From NCBI GenBank assembly GCA_003248935.1, contig QFQF01000002.1, forward strand, positions 1-64,000: a stretch of DNA of 64,000 bases, given 5' to 3'. The notes under the pieces were generated by a model, which ran no database searches, was not told where the DNA came from, and saw nothing but the letters and a program-made list of their open reading frames with translations. Shown in pieces: positions 31,912 to 40,162 of this stretch. Within the stretch, counting starts at the first letter, position 1; every line of letters begins with the position of its first letter. Source of the stretch: Sphingobium sp. (GTDB lineage Bacteria; Pseudomonadota; Alphaproteobacteria; Sphingomonadales; Sphingomonadaceae). The position numbers and the translations under genes were made by a program.

Positions 31912-32823
31912 ATGACACACAGGCTCGTATCGGCATCCGTCACATGCGCACTCCTCTCCGCCGCCATCGCTCCGCCGCTCGCCGCACAGACACGTCCGGC
32001 ACCCACCGACGGGCCGCAGATCCTGCCGGTGCCGGAGCGTCCGACGACTAAACCATGGCCGGGCGGTCCGCAGATCCAGCCGCCGCGTCCGGACCCGAAC
32101 CGGCCCAATCCCGGCTGGGGTGACAACAACGGCAATAACGGCCGCACGATCCGTTGCGAGTCGCGCCGGGGGATGACCCAGCGCTGCTCCGTCCGCACGG
32201 AGAACCGGGTGCAACTGATCCGGCGCCTGGGCGGCACCTGCACGCAGGGGCGCACCTGGGGCTATGCCAACACGCTGATCTGGGTGTCGAACGGCTGCCG
32301 CGCCGAGTTCGCCTATGGCCGGTGGGCCGGTGGCGGCGGGGGGCAGTATCCGGGCTACCCCTATCCCGAGAAGGAGAAGGACAAGGGGCCTAGCACCGGC
32401 GCGATCATCGCCGGGGTGGCGGTGGCGGGTGGGCTTATCGCGCTGCTCGCCAGTTCCGCGAACAAGAAGAAGAAGGCGGAGGAGGCGGCCGCCGCCGACC
32501 CTGCGCCGACGCCCGAGCCGGCGACCCCGGCGACCTTCCCGCCGGGGCCGCCCGCAGCTCTGGTCGCCGACCTTGCCCCGCTGCCGACGGCGGCGCGTCC
32601 TTCGGTCCAGACCTGCCTGTATGAGGCCGCGCGGCAGATCGGCGCGACCGGCGGCACGCGCCTCAGCTATGACAGGCTGGTCTCCCTGGAACAGGGGAAT
32701 GGCGGCTGGCGCTTCGGCGCGTCGCTGACCGCGACCTATCCCGACGGCGACCGGACCCTGCCGCTCTACTGCCGGGCGACGCCGACGAAGGTCATTCAGC
32801 TCGACTTCGCCAACGGGGGCTGA
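31912..32823 (+). CDS. Secreted DUF3011 protein with membrane segment
   Basis: A 303-residue exported protein: signal peptide (LVSASVTCALLSAAIAPPLA), a Pro/Asn-rich spacer, then a DUF3011 domain recognised from the spaced cysteines in IRCESRRGMTQRCSV, LGGTCTQGRTWGY and SNGCRAEF. A single membrane helix follows (AIIAGVAVAGGLIALLASS), a KKKK cluster, an Ala/Pro-rich linker and a C-terminal domain with two cysteines (TCLYEAARQIG … LYCRATP). Function unknown; DUF3011 proteins are envelope-located. A hairpin follows before the convergent cfa-like gene. Confidence 0.75.
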   Translation: MTHRLVSASVTCALLSAAIAPPLAAQTRPAPTDGPQILPVPERPTTKPWPGGPQIQPPRPDPNRPNPGWGDNNGNNGRTIRCESRRGMTQRCSVRTENRVQLIRRLGGTCTQGRTWGYANTLIWVSNGCRAEFAYGRWAGGGGGQYPGYPYPEKEKDKGPSTGAIIAGVAVAGGLIALLASSANKKKKAEEAAAADPAPTPEPATPATFPPGPPAALVADLAPLPTAARPSVQTCLYEAARQIGATGGTRLSYDRLVSLEQGNGGWRFGASLTATYPDGDRTLPLYCRATPTKVIQLDFANGG

Positions 32824-32852
32824 GCGAACGGGGACTGAACCGGGATGCGACC

Positions 32853-32877
32853 GGTACGGGGTTTCACGCCCCGTGCC
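32853..32877. terminator. Hairpin between convergent genes (DUF3011 and cfa-like)
   Basis: GGTACGGGG (32853-32861) pairs with CCCCGTGCC (32869-32877), allowing one G-T pair, around a 7-nt loop between two convergent stops. There is no clear U-tract, so termination is inferred from position. Confidence 0.45.
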
Positions 32878-32880
32878 GCG

Positions 32881-34134
32881 TCACGCGCGGGTGCGCAGCT
32901 TCGCCTCGGTTTCCATCATATAGTCGCGGGTGATCGGCAGGGTCCGGCGGTTGCGGACATACTGGACCTGGAAGTTCACCATGCTGCCATATTCGAACGC
33001 GGCGGTCGCACCGGCCAGATAGAAGCTCCACAGGCGATGGAAGCGCTCGTCGTAGAGCGCGACGATCTCCGCCTTCTTCTCCTGCGTGCGCTTGTACCAT
33101 TCGCGCAGGGTGAGGGCGTAGTGGAGGCGCAGCACCTCCACGTCGCTGATCATCAGCCGGTTCGGTTCCGAACCCGCCACCATCTCCGACAGGGCGGGGA
33201 TGTAGCCGCCGGGGAAGATGTACTTCCGGGTGAACGCGTCGGTCGTGCCCGGCTTCTGCCGGCCGATCGTGTGGATCAGCATCACCCCCTCGGGCGTCAG
33301 CAGATTATGGCACTTGCGGAAGAATTCGTCATAGTGCCGCGTGCCGACATGCTCAAACATGCCGACCGACACGATCCGGTCGAATGGCGCGCCAAGTTCC
33401 GGGCCGACATCGCGATAGTCGATCAGCTCGAAGCGGACATGGTCGGTCACACCGGCGTCGATCGCCCGTTGCCGTGCGACCTTCAGCTGCTCCTCCGACA
33501 GGGTGACGCCCAGAACGTCGACGCCGCAGGTCTGGTGGAGATAGAGCGCCATGCCACCCCAGCCGCAACCGATGTCCAGCACCTTCATGCCGGGCTCCAG
33601 CGCCAGCTTGGCGGCGATATGCGCCTTCTTGTCGACCTGCGACTGCTCCAGCGAGATACCCGCGGCATTGTCCTTGTCGGGCCAGTAGGCGCAGCTGTAC
33701 TGCCGGTCGACGTCGAGGAACAGCGAGTAGAGCGCGCCGGAAAGGTCGTAGTGATGGGCGACGTTCGCCTTCGCGCTGCGGCGGTCGTTGAGCTTGACGA
33801 GGCGGCGGCCGGCCGATTTCATCGCCTGGCTCAGCGGGCTGGCCGCATCGAGATCCTGCCCGCGCTCCCATGGGGTGTTCGCCCGCATGAAGGCGATGAA
33901 CTCCATGATGTCCCCGCCCTCGATCGTCGCGCGGCCGTCGATATAGGCTTCGGCGAGGCCCAGGCGCGGGTCCTTGACGATGTCGAACGGCACGCGCTTG
34001 TCATGCAGGCGCAGCGTCAGGTCGGGGAAGTCCGGATCGGCCGTCCCGAAAGTTCGGGTGCGTCCGTCCGCATAGACGAGGGAGAGCCGGCCGCGCTTGA
34101 CCAGGCGGTTGAGTACCTTCTCGAAAAGCCACAT
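32881..34134 (-). CDS. cfa: Cyclopropane-fatty-acyl-phospholipid synthase family
   Basis: A 417-residue SAM-dependent methyltransferase of the CFA synthase family that adds a methylene bridge to double bonds of membrane lipids. The N-terminal lipid-binding domain is followed by the SAM motif KVLDIGCGWGGMALYL at about residues 190-205 and the family block SVGMFEHVGTRHYDEFF. VAHHYDLSGALYSLFLD and QYSCAYW, conserved around the active site, are present. It is membrane-associated without a transmembrane helix. Related family members make other methylated fatty acids, so the exact product is uncertain. Confidence 0.88.
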   Translation of the reverse strand: MWLFEKVLNRLVKRGRLSLVYADGRTRTFGTADPDFPDLTLRLHDKRVPFDIVKDPRLGLAEAYIDGRATIEGGDIMEFIAFMRANTPWERGQDLDAASPLSQAMKSAGRRLVKLNDRRSAKANVAHHYDLSGALYSLFLDVDRQYSCAYWPDKDNAAGISLEQSQVDKKAHIAAKLALEPGMKVLDIGCGWGGMALYLHQTCGVDVLGVTLSEEQLKVARQRAIDAGVTDHVRFELIDYRDVGPELGAPFDRIVSVGMFEHVGTRHYDEFFRKCHNLLTPEGVMLIHTIGRQKPGTTDAFTRKYIFPGGYIPALSEMVAGSEPNRLMISDVEVLRLHYALTLREWYKRTQEKKAEIVALYDERFHRLWSFYLAGATAAFEYGSMVNFQVQYVRNRRTLPITRDYMMETEAKLRTRA

Positions 34135-34166
34135 GGGAACGTTAATGCGCGATCATGACGCTTGCG

Positions 34167-34910
34167 TCAAATGCCTGCGTACCAGTCATAGCCGGCATGA
34201 TCCTCCCAATAGCCGCCCTTACCGCCGCCAATCCTCGAAAGATCGGCAACCGCCTCTATTTCCATCAGATATTTCGCATGCTTGTATCCCAGCTGACGCT
34301 CGACCCGAAGCCGCAGCGGCGCTCCGTTGGCGACCGTCAGCGGGCGGCCGTTGAGAGCGAAGGCGAGGATCGTCTGGGGATGGAAGGCATCGACCCGGTC
34401 GATGCTTTCATAATAGGGCTGGCCGGTCCCCATCGTGTCGGCACAGCGGAAGACGAGGAAGCGGGCGGCGTCGCGCAGCCCCGCCGCCTCCAGCAGCAGG
34501 CGCAACGGCACACCCCGCCACTTGCCGATCGCACTCCACCCCTCGACGCAGTCGTGGCGGGTGATCTGCTCGCGCTGCGGCAGGCGGTGGAGATCGGCAA
34601 GCGAGAGGACGAGCGGACGGGAGAAGAGGCCGGTCAGGCGCAGGCGCCAGTCGGCAAAGCCGGTGCGCCAGATCGCCCTGTACGCCTCCGTATTCGGATT
34701 GGCAGTGCCGTTGGCGCGGAAGACCGGCGAGATCTGGTCGGGACGGAATTCACGGGCGAGCGCCTCCCGGTCGCTCAGCGTGCGCTGCGCCCATTTGTGG
34801 AAATTCTCGGCCGAGAACAGGGTGCGGCGGACCGATTCCTGTCCGGCGAGCCGGTCGCAGCCGGCAAGCGTCGCGGCCATGCCGCCGATCAGCAGCCTGC
34901 GCGAGATCAT
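34167..34910 (-). CDS. Molybdopterin-dependent oxidoreductase, sulfite-oxidase fold
   Basis: A 247-residue protein with an N-terminal export signal (ISRRLLIGGMAATLAGCDR) combining a twin-arginine start with a possible lipobox ending at Cys18. The molybdopterin domain has the expected Mo-ligand cysteine in HDCVEGWSAIGKW and the downstream GAPLRLRVERQLGYKHAKYL block. It is encoded with, and overlaps by ATGA, a cytochrome b gene, so electrons probably pass between this periplasmic enzyme and the membrane heme protein, as in MsrPQ-like pairs. Substrate unknown. Confidence 0.85.
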   Translation of the reverse strand: MISRRLLIGGMAATLAGCDRLAGQESVRRTLFSAENFHKWAQRTLSDREALAREFRPDQISPVFRANGTANPNTEAYRAIWRTGFADWRLRLTGLFSRPLVLSLADLHRLPQREQITRHDCVEGWSAIGKWRGVPLRLLLEAAGLRDAARFLVFRCADTMGTGQPYYESIDRVDAFHPQTILAFALNGRPLTVANGAPLRLRVERQLGYKHAKYLMEIEAVADLSRIGGGKGGYWEDHAGYDWYAGI

Positions 34911-35662
34911 GCCGCGTCCCCCTGTCGCGCGGGCGGGAGGCGGTAGCGGCCGGTCAGCATCGATCGCATTTCGTTCACCGGCCCGGCGAGCAGCACCATC
35001 AGGAGATGGACGGCAAGGAAGGCGACACTGGCCCAGGCGGCGATGAAATGGACCGAACGGGCCGATTGCCGCCCGCCGAACAGGTCGATCAGCCAGGGCC
35101 AGGCGGCGTTCATCCCCGGCGACATGGCAAGGCCGGAGAAGATCAGCACGGGCAGGATGCCGAACAGCACCAGCGCATAGGCGCCCTTCTGCAGGACATT
35201 GTAGCGGAGCGCCGCCGCCCCGGCGGGGAAGCGCAGGCGAGCGTGGTCCAGAATGTCGCGCCAGACATGGCGGGGTGCCAGTTCGCCCCGGCGGAAGGCG
35301 ATGTCACGCGCGAAATGCCGGTTCGCGAGGCTCCACAGCATATAGGCGAGCAGCGCGAAGGCGAAGACCGGCGCGGCCGTAAGGTGCCAGTGCCGCGACA
35401 TCGCCAGATTATAGTGCGCGGGCAGGGTGATCCAGTCGGGAAAGCGCGGCAGCTCCAGCCAGGCGTGATCGAAGTTCGCGCCATATTGCCCCCAATAAAG
35501 GCGGGGATGTGCGTTGAAGATGCCAAGGCCGCTCATGAACAGCGTCGCCATCGCGACAAGGTTCAGCCAGTGCCACAGCCGCGTCGAGAGCCGGTGGCGG
35601 CGCACGACCCCGGTGCCGGGCGAGGGCTGTTCAGGCTGGCTGCCGGGGGCAATGGCGGACAT
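34907..35662 (-). CDS. Membrane cytochrome b (partner of molybdoenzyme)
   Basis: A 251-residue membrane protein with four or five helices and histidines positioned for b-type hemes (STRLWHWLNLVAMATLF; AMSRHWHLTAAPVFAFALL; SVHFIAAWASVAFLAVHLL). It resembles the Ni/Fe-hydrogenase/formate-dehydrogenase type b/b6 cytochromes. Start ATG 35662 (MSAIAPG) is preceded by GGAAGG. It is the first gene of a two-gene operon ending with the molybdopterin oxidoreductase. Electrons likely enter from quinol. Confidence 0.85.
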   Translation of the reverse strand: MSAIAPGSQPEQPSPGTGVVRRHRLSTRLWHWLNLVAMATLFMSGLGIFNAHPRLYWGQYGANFDHAWLELPRFPDWITLPAHYNLAMSRHWHLTAAPVFAFALLAYMLWSLANRHFARDIAFRRGELAPRHVWRDILDHARLRFPAGAAALRYNVLQKGAYALVLFGILPVLIFSGLAMSPGMNAAWPWLIDLFGGRQSARSVHFIAAWASVAFLAVHLLMVLLAGPVNEMRSMLTGRYRLPPARQGDAA

Positions 35663-36061
35663 GAACGCTTTTCCTTCCGGTGGGCGCGAAAGACCACGGT
35701 CTGGCGCCCCATGCCGATCGACAGTCCCGGCGGGAGACTGCGCCACGCGGACGAAAAACGCAATGAAAAGCGGACCTTGCGTGCCCTGCTGTGACCTTTT
35801 TGCATCAGCGTCGGGGTTTATGCGGCGATGCGGCATAAGCTTTCATTACGTTCATGTGACAGCCATATTCGGGGTGCATAAGCCGCCCTGCCGGGCAAGT
35901 TGATTTGTCCGGATTGTAAGAAGTGAACGTGTACGCTGTCAAAAATTTCAAGAGGTGATGAGAATAATTTTATCGTGATCATGCCCTTGAATGATGGTCG
36001 GTCGAGACAAATTTCATAGCGGTCCCGACCGGGTACATAAGAATTTCTAGTGAGGTTTGTT
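35663..36061. other. Intergenic region between divergent cytochrome b and barrel protein
   Basis: About 400 bases, AT-richer than the neighbours, with no plausible gene. It must contain promoters for both divergent genes. I see no convincing -35/-10 pair or repeat to single out. The GAGG at about 36051 is the ribosome site of the barrel protein. Confidence 0.5.
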
Positions 36062-36568
36062 ATGAAGACTGCGATTTTCGCGGCGATTGCTGCTGCGTCC
36101 GTTTCTGTTCCTGCTTTTGCTCAGGACGCCGCTCCATTCACCGGCCCCCGCGCCGGCGTGACCATGGGCTATGACAAGTATCAGGGCCATGACGGTTTCA
36201 GCTACGGCGTCAACGCCGGCTATGACCTTCCGGTCGCGCAGAACATCGTCGCAGGTGTCGATGTCGGTCTCGCCGATTCGACCGTCGACGGCCAGGGCGT
36301 GAAGGCCAGCCGTGACCTCGCCGCGTCGCTGCGTCTGGGCTATGTCGTCAATCCGCGCGTCCTCGCCTTCACCCGCGTGGGCTATGCCAACAGCCGTTAC
36401 GAGTTGGGCGGCCTGCACAACACCGTCGAGGGCGTCCGCTACGGCGGTGGCCTGGAATTCGCGGTGACGCCGAAGACCTACATCTCGGCCGAATATGCGC
36501 GCACCGAATATGAGGGCAACCTCGGCGGTCGCGATGCCGGTACGGTGGGCATCGGCTTCCGCTTCTGA
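36062..36568 (+). CDS. Outer-membrane beta-barrel (opacity/porin-like) protein
   Basis: A 168-residue protein with a signal peptide (MKTAIFAAIAAASVSVPAFA) and alternating amphipathic strands with aromatic girdles (GVTMGYDKYQG, FSYGVNAGYDLPV, LAASLRLGYVV, LAFTRVGYANSRYE), ending in the C-terminal aromatic GIGFRF, the typical BamA recognition end. It is an eight-stranded OmpA/OmpX-like barrel by size. ATG 36062 follows GAGG by 7 nt. A strong terminator follows the stop. Exact role unknown. Confidence 0.85.
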   Translation: MKTAIFAAIAAASVSVPAFAQDAAPFTGPRAGVTMGYDKYQGHDGFSYGVNAGYDLPVAQNIVAGVDVGLADSTVDGQGVKASRDLAASLRLGYVVNPRVLAFTRVGYANSRYELGGLHNTVEGVRYGGGLEFAVTPKTYISAEYARTEYEGNLGGRDAGTVGIGFRF

Positions 36569-36597
36569 TCCACGCGATCAGCGCTGAATGCAAGGAA

Positions 36598-36626
36598 GGG
36601 CGGCCCCGGCAGGGGCCGCCCTTTTT
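36598..36626 (+). terminator. Rho-independent terminator after barrel protein
   Basis: Perfect 10-bp stem GGGCGGCCCC / GGGGCCGCCC with a GGCA loop followed by TTTTT (36622-36626), 30 nt after the stop codon. Confidence 0.9.
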
Positions 36627-36632
36627 CGTGCG

Positions 36633-37079
36633 TCAGAAGGGGAAGGGCGCGATGTCGGGTTCCTGCCAGTCGCGGCGGGCGGCGACCGACATCAGCCGGT
36701 CCCGGCTCCACCAGGCAAGCAGCCAGTCCTTGTCGCCGCATGGCCCGGCCATCAGCGCGGCGTGCGCGACGTGCAACGGCTCGTCCCCCGGCCGCCCGGC
36801 GAGGAACGTCCGCGCGGCGCGGATCGAGGCGAGGGTGATCGTCTCGTGATAGCCGGACGTATCGCTGTTCACGCCGCCCAGGGACGCGTTGTAGTTGCGG
36901 ATCATGTCCGGCATCTGCCGTTCCGCATCGTGCCCGGGCGTGCGCAGCAGCCACAGGGCAGCGGCGAAGTGGGCGGCGTGGGTCCATTCCGCCTTCGGCA
37001 GGGTGCGTGCGGCAAACAGTGTGCCGATCCGCGCGATCGCGGCTTCGTCGGCATAGGTCATGGTCGGACTGTCGGTCAT
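36633..37079 (-). CDS. Conserved protein of unknown function
   Basis: A 148-residue soluble protein (TYADEAAIARIGTLFAART; WTHAAHFAAALWLLRTPG; SGYHETITLASIRAARTFL). Two histidine-bearing motifs, THAAHFAAA and GYHETIT, look conserved and could be metal or substrate ligands, but I do not recognise the family. ATG 37079 is preceded by GGAG at 8 nt; the frame upstream is unrelated. Monocistronic between two terminators. Confidence 0.7.
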   Translation of the reverse strand: MTDSPTMTYADEAAIARIGTLFAARTLPKAEWTHAAHFAAALWLLRTPGHDAERQMPDMIRNYNASLGGVNSDTSGYHETITLASIRAARTFLAGRPGDEPLHVAHAALMAGPCGDKDWLLAWWSRDRLMSVAARRDWQEPDIAPFPF

Positions 37080-37145
37080 GCATATGTCTCCATAAAGTAG
37101 GCCCGGAAAAAGGGGCGGGCAAAAGTCCGTCCGGCGCGGCGCAAA

Positions 37146-37171
37146 CAAAAACCCCGCCGGGTCGGGCGGGG
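37146..37171 (-). terminator. Rho-independent terminator on the minus strand (after rlmN)
   Basis: On the minus strand CCCCGCC (complement of 37165-37171) pairs with GGCGGGG (complement of 37152-37158), followed by TTTTTG. It lies about 195 nt downstream of rlmN and upstream of the next minus-strand gene. Confidence 0.8.
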
Positions 37172-37366
37172 CTGGCAGGCGTCAGTGCGGCGGAAGGGCG
37201 GGTTCAGGTCGCCCGACCGTTCCACCCGTCATCCGCGCGCGCGCCATCCGCCGCCGCGTGGCGGGTGCGTTGCGTGCAGGCGATGGCTGTCGCGTGGACC
37301 ATGTCTGGCCCCATGCCGGAAAACAGGTGCGGGGAAAAGGGGGCAGGATGGCGCGGCCGGGCGCTG

Positions 37367-38608
37367 TCAGCCCAGCGCCGCCATCTTCTCCTCCGCCAGC
37401 CGGTCCAGTTCGGCGCGGCTCTTCTTTTCCGAGGCGGACTTGAGCTGGCCGCAGGCGGCCATGATGTCGCGGCCGCGCGGCGTGCGCACGGGGGCGGATA
37501 TGCCGCCCTCGAACACGATGTTGCTGAACGCGCGGATACGGTCCGGGTCCGAGCATTCATAGGCGGCGCCCGGCCAGGGGTTGAAGGGGATGAGGTTCAC
37601 CTTCGCGGGCAGGCGGTACTTGCGGATCAGGCGGACGAGTTCGCGCGCATCCTCGTCGCTGTCGTTCCGGTCCTTCAGCATCACATATTCGAACGTGATG
37701 CGGCGGGCGTTGTTCGCGCCGGGATAGGCAGCGCACGCCTCCAGCAGCTGTTCGATCCCGTATTTGCGATTGAGCGGCACGATCTCGTCGCGCACCTCCT
37801 TCGTCACGGCATGCAGCGAGACGGCGAGATTGACGCCGATCTCCTCGCCCGCGCGGGCCATCATCGGTACGACGCCCGAGGTCGAAAGGGTAATGCGGCG
37901 CTTCGACAGGGCAAGGCCGTCGCCGTCCATCACCACCTTCAGCGCGTCGCGGACATTGTCGAAATTATAGAGCGGCTCGCCCATGCCCATCATCACGATG
38001 TTGGTCAGCATCCGTCCGTCGGGCGTGTACTGCGGTGCGTCGTCCTCCTCATCGTCATTGGCGGCGTCCGAACTCATGTTGCCGCGCGGCCATTCGCCCA
38101 GCGCGTCGCGGGCGAGCATCACCTGACCGACGATCTCGCCCGGGGTCAGGTTGCGGACGAGGCGCATCGTGCCGGTGTGGCAGAAACGGCAGTTGAGGGT
38201 GCAGCCCACCTGGCTGGACACGCAGAGCGTGCCGCGGTCCGCGTCCGGGATGAACACCATCTCGTAATCCTGCCCGTCGTCGGAGCGCAGCAGCCACTTC
38301 CGGGTGCCGTCGTTCGACACCTGCGCCTCCACCACCTGCGGCCGTCCGACGATGAAACGCTCCGCCATCCAGCCGCGCATCGGCTTGGCAAGGTCGGTCA
38401 TCGCCCCGAAATCGGTCTCGCCGCGATGGTAGAGCCAGTGGAAAAGCTGCTTGGCGCGCAGCTTGGCCTGCTTGTCGTCCAGGCCGGCCTCCGCCAGCGC
38501 GTCGCGAATCTGCGGGCGCGAAAGGCCCAGAAGGTCGACGCGCCCGTCGTCGCGCGGCGTCACGGCGCGCGGTACGGGCACCGGGTCGATATGTCCGGGG
38601 ATCTGCAT
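37367..38608 (-). CDS. rlmN: 23S rRNA/tRNA adenine-C2 methyltransferase RlmN
   Basis: A 413-residue radical SAM methyltransferase modifying A2503 of 23S rRNA and A37 of some tRNAs. The iron-sulfur motif CxxxCxxC is visible as CTLNCRFCHTG, SAM-binding GMGEPLYNFDNV follows, and the C-terminal cysteine lies in MAACGQL. An acidic insertion (SSDAANDDEEDD) separates the Fe-S half from GRMLTNIVMMGMGEP. ATG 38608 (MQIPGHIDPVPV) is chosen since the longer upstream frame is antisense of the GH27 gene. The GH27 gene is divergent. Confidence 0.95.
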   Translation of the reverse strand: MQIPGHIDPVPVPRAVTPRDDGRVDLLGLSRPQIRDALAEAGLDDKQAKLRAKQLFHWLYHRGETDFGAMTDLAKPMRGWMAERFIVGRPQVVEAQVSNDGTRKWLLRSDDGQDYEMVFIPDADRGTLCVSSQVGCTLNCRFCHTGTMRLVRNLTPGEIVGQVMLARDALGEWPRGNMSSDAANDDEEDDAPQYTPDGRMLTNIVMMGMGEPLYNFDNVRDALKVVMDGDGLALSKRRITLSTSGVVPMMARAGEEIGVNLAVSLHAVTKEVRDEIVPLNRKYGIEQLLEACAAYPGANNARRITFEYVMLKDRNDSDEDARELVRLIRKYRLPAKVNLIPFNPWPGAAYECSDPDRIRAFSNIVFEGGISAPVRTPRGRDIMAACGQLKSASEKKSRAELDRLAEEKMAALG

Positions 38609-38765
38609 GGCCGCGCATATAGGCGGAAACGCGCGGAAATACCAGCGGCGCGGCCAGGGGCCGCAAAGGCAGGCACGCGATGAGGCGCGCGATGACGGGT
38701 TGCATGTATTTACTCCGACATTAAGATGGCGGCGAACGATTGCGATCAAAGCAGGGGAGGGTGAC

Positions 38766-40115
38766 ATGCGGGCGAGCCGGCGGGACGTGATGGCATTGGG
38801 CGGAGCGGCGGCGGGCCTGCTCGCGGCGGCCGGGGGCAGCGCCCGGGCGGCGGGCGCGAAGGCGCCGCAACTGGCGCCGACGCCGCCGATGGGCTGGAAC
38901 AGCTGGAACAGCTTCGCCGTCACGCTGACCGAGGAACAGGCGCGGGAGACGGCGCGGATCATGGCCCGCGACCTGCTGCCCGCCGGATATTCGGTCTTCA
39001 CGGTCGACCATCAATGGTACGATCCGCGGGCCAAGGGCTATACCTACAACGACGATATCCAGCCGGTGATGGACGCGTACGGCAAGTTCCAGCCGGACCC
39101 CGTGCGCTTCCCGTCGAGTGCGGGCGGCAAGGGGTTCGCGCCGCTGGCGCAGTTCGTCCACGGCCTTGGCCTGCGCTTCGGTATCCACCGGATGCGCGGC
39201 ATATCGCGCGCGGCGGTGAAGGCGAACCTGCCGATCCTGGGCACGTCCTATCGCGCGCAGGATATCGCGGACACGGGCAGCATCTGTTCGTGGAACGTCG
39301 ATATGTATGGCGTGGACATGCGCAAGCCCGGCGCGCAGGCCTATTATGACGGAGTATTTGCCGAATATGCGCGCTGGGGCGTCGATTTCGTGAAGGTCGA
39401 CGATCTCAGCCGTCCCTACGATTCCCATGCGCCGGAGATCGAGGCGATCGCGTTGGCGATCAAGCGCAGCGGGCGGCCGATGATCCTGAGCATGTCGCCC
39501 GGCGAGACGCCGGTGGTGCGCGGCGACCATGCCCGCGCCCATGCGCAGATGTGGCGGATATCTGACGATTTCTGGGACGAGTGGGCGATGCTGGATGCGC
39601 AGTTCACCCGTCTGGAGAACTGGAACCCCTATATGGGTGAGGGGTGCTGGCCCGATGCCGACATGCTGCCGCTCGGCCGGATCGCGATGGGCGAGCGCGA
39701 CACGCGCTTCACGCCGGACGAGCAGCGCACGCTGATGACGCTCTGGTCGATCGCCCGCTCGCCGCTGATTATGGGCGGCGACCTGCGCCACATGGATGCG
39801 GCGACGAAGGCGTTGCTGACCAACCCGGAGGTGATCGCCGTCAATCAGGCGTCGAGCGCCAACCGGCCGCACTTCGTCGAGGACCGGACGCGGATATGGT
39901 CGGCGAGGGCGGCGAACGGGGACCGCTACCTCGCGCTGTTCAACACCGACAAGGTTGCCCGCGCGGTGGGCATCGACCTGTCGATGCTGGGGCTGAACGG
40001 CGCGGCGGCCGTGCGCGACCTGTGGGAACGGCGCGCGGACGGCACGGCGAGCGGTCGGATCGTGCGCCAGATACCGTCCCATGGCGCGGGGCTATATCGG
40101 CTGACCGCTGCCTGA
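38766..40115 (+). CDS. GH27 alpha-galactosidase-like glycosidase, Tat-exported
   Basis: A 449-residue enzyme with a twin-arginine signal (ASRRDVMALGGAAAGLLAAA) and a GH27 catalytic barrel: PPMGWNSWNSF at the start of the domain, VDFVKVDD bearing the nucleophile Asp, and RISDDFWDEW with the acid/base Asp. A small C-terminal beta domain ends SHGAGLYRLTAA. Such enzymes release terminal alpha-galactose or related sugars in the periplasm. GIHRMRGISR lies where substrate-recognition residues usually sit and differs from typical galactosidases, so another specificity is possible. Convergent with the beta-lactamase gene. Confidence 0.85.
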   Translation: MRASRRDVMALGGAAAGLLAAAGGSARAAGAKAPQLAPTPPMGWNSWNSFAVTLTEEQARETARIMARDLLPAGYSVFTVDHQWYDPRAKGYTYNDDIQPVMDAYGKFQPDPVRFPSSAGGKGFAPLAQFVHGLGLRFGIHRMRGISRAAVKANLPILGTSYRAQDIADTGSICSWNVDMYGVDMRKPGAQAYYDGVFAEYARWGVDFVKVDDLSRPYDSHAPEIEAIALAIKRSGRPMILSMSPGETPVVRGDHARAHAQMWRISDDFWDEWAMLDAQFTRLENWNPYMGEGCWPDADMLPLGRIAMGERDTRFTPDEQRTLMTLWSIARSPLIMGGDLRHMDAATKALLTNPEVIAVNQASSANRPHFVEDRTRIWSARAANGDRYLALFNTDKVARAVGIDLSMLGLNGAAAVRDLWERRADGTASGRIVRQIPSHGAGLYRLTAA

Positions 40116-40162
40116 TCCCGGGGGCCTGATTGAAGGGGGAGGACGCGCTCCAGGTTCTGACC

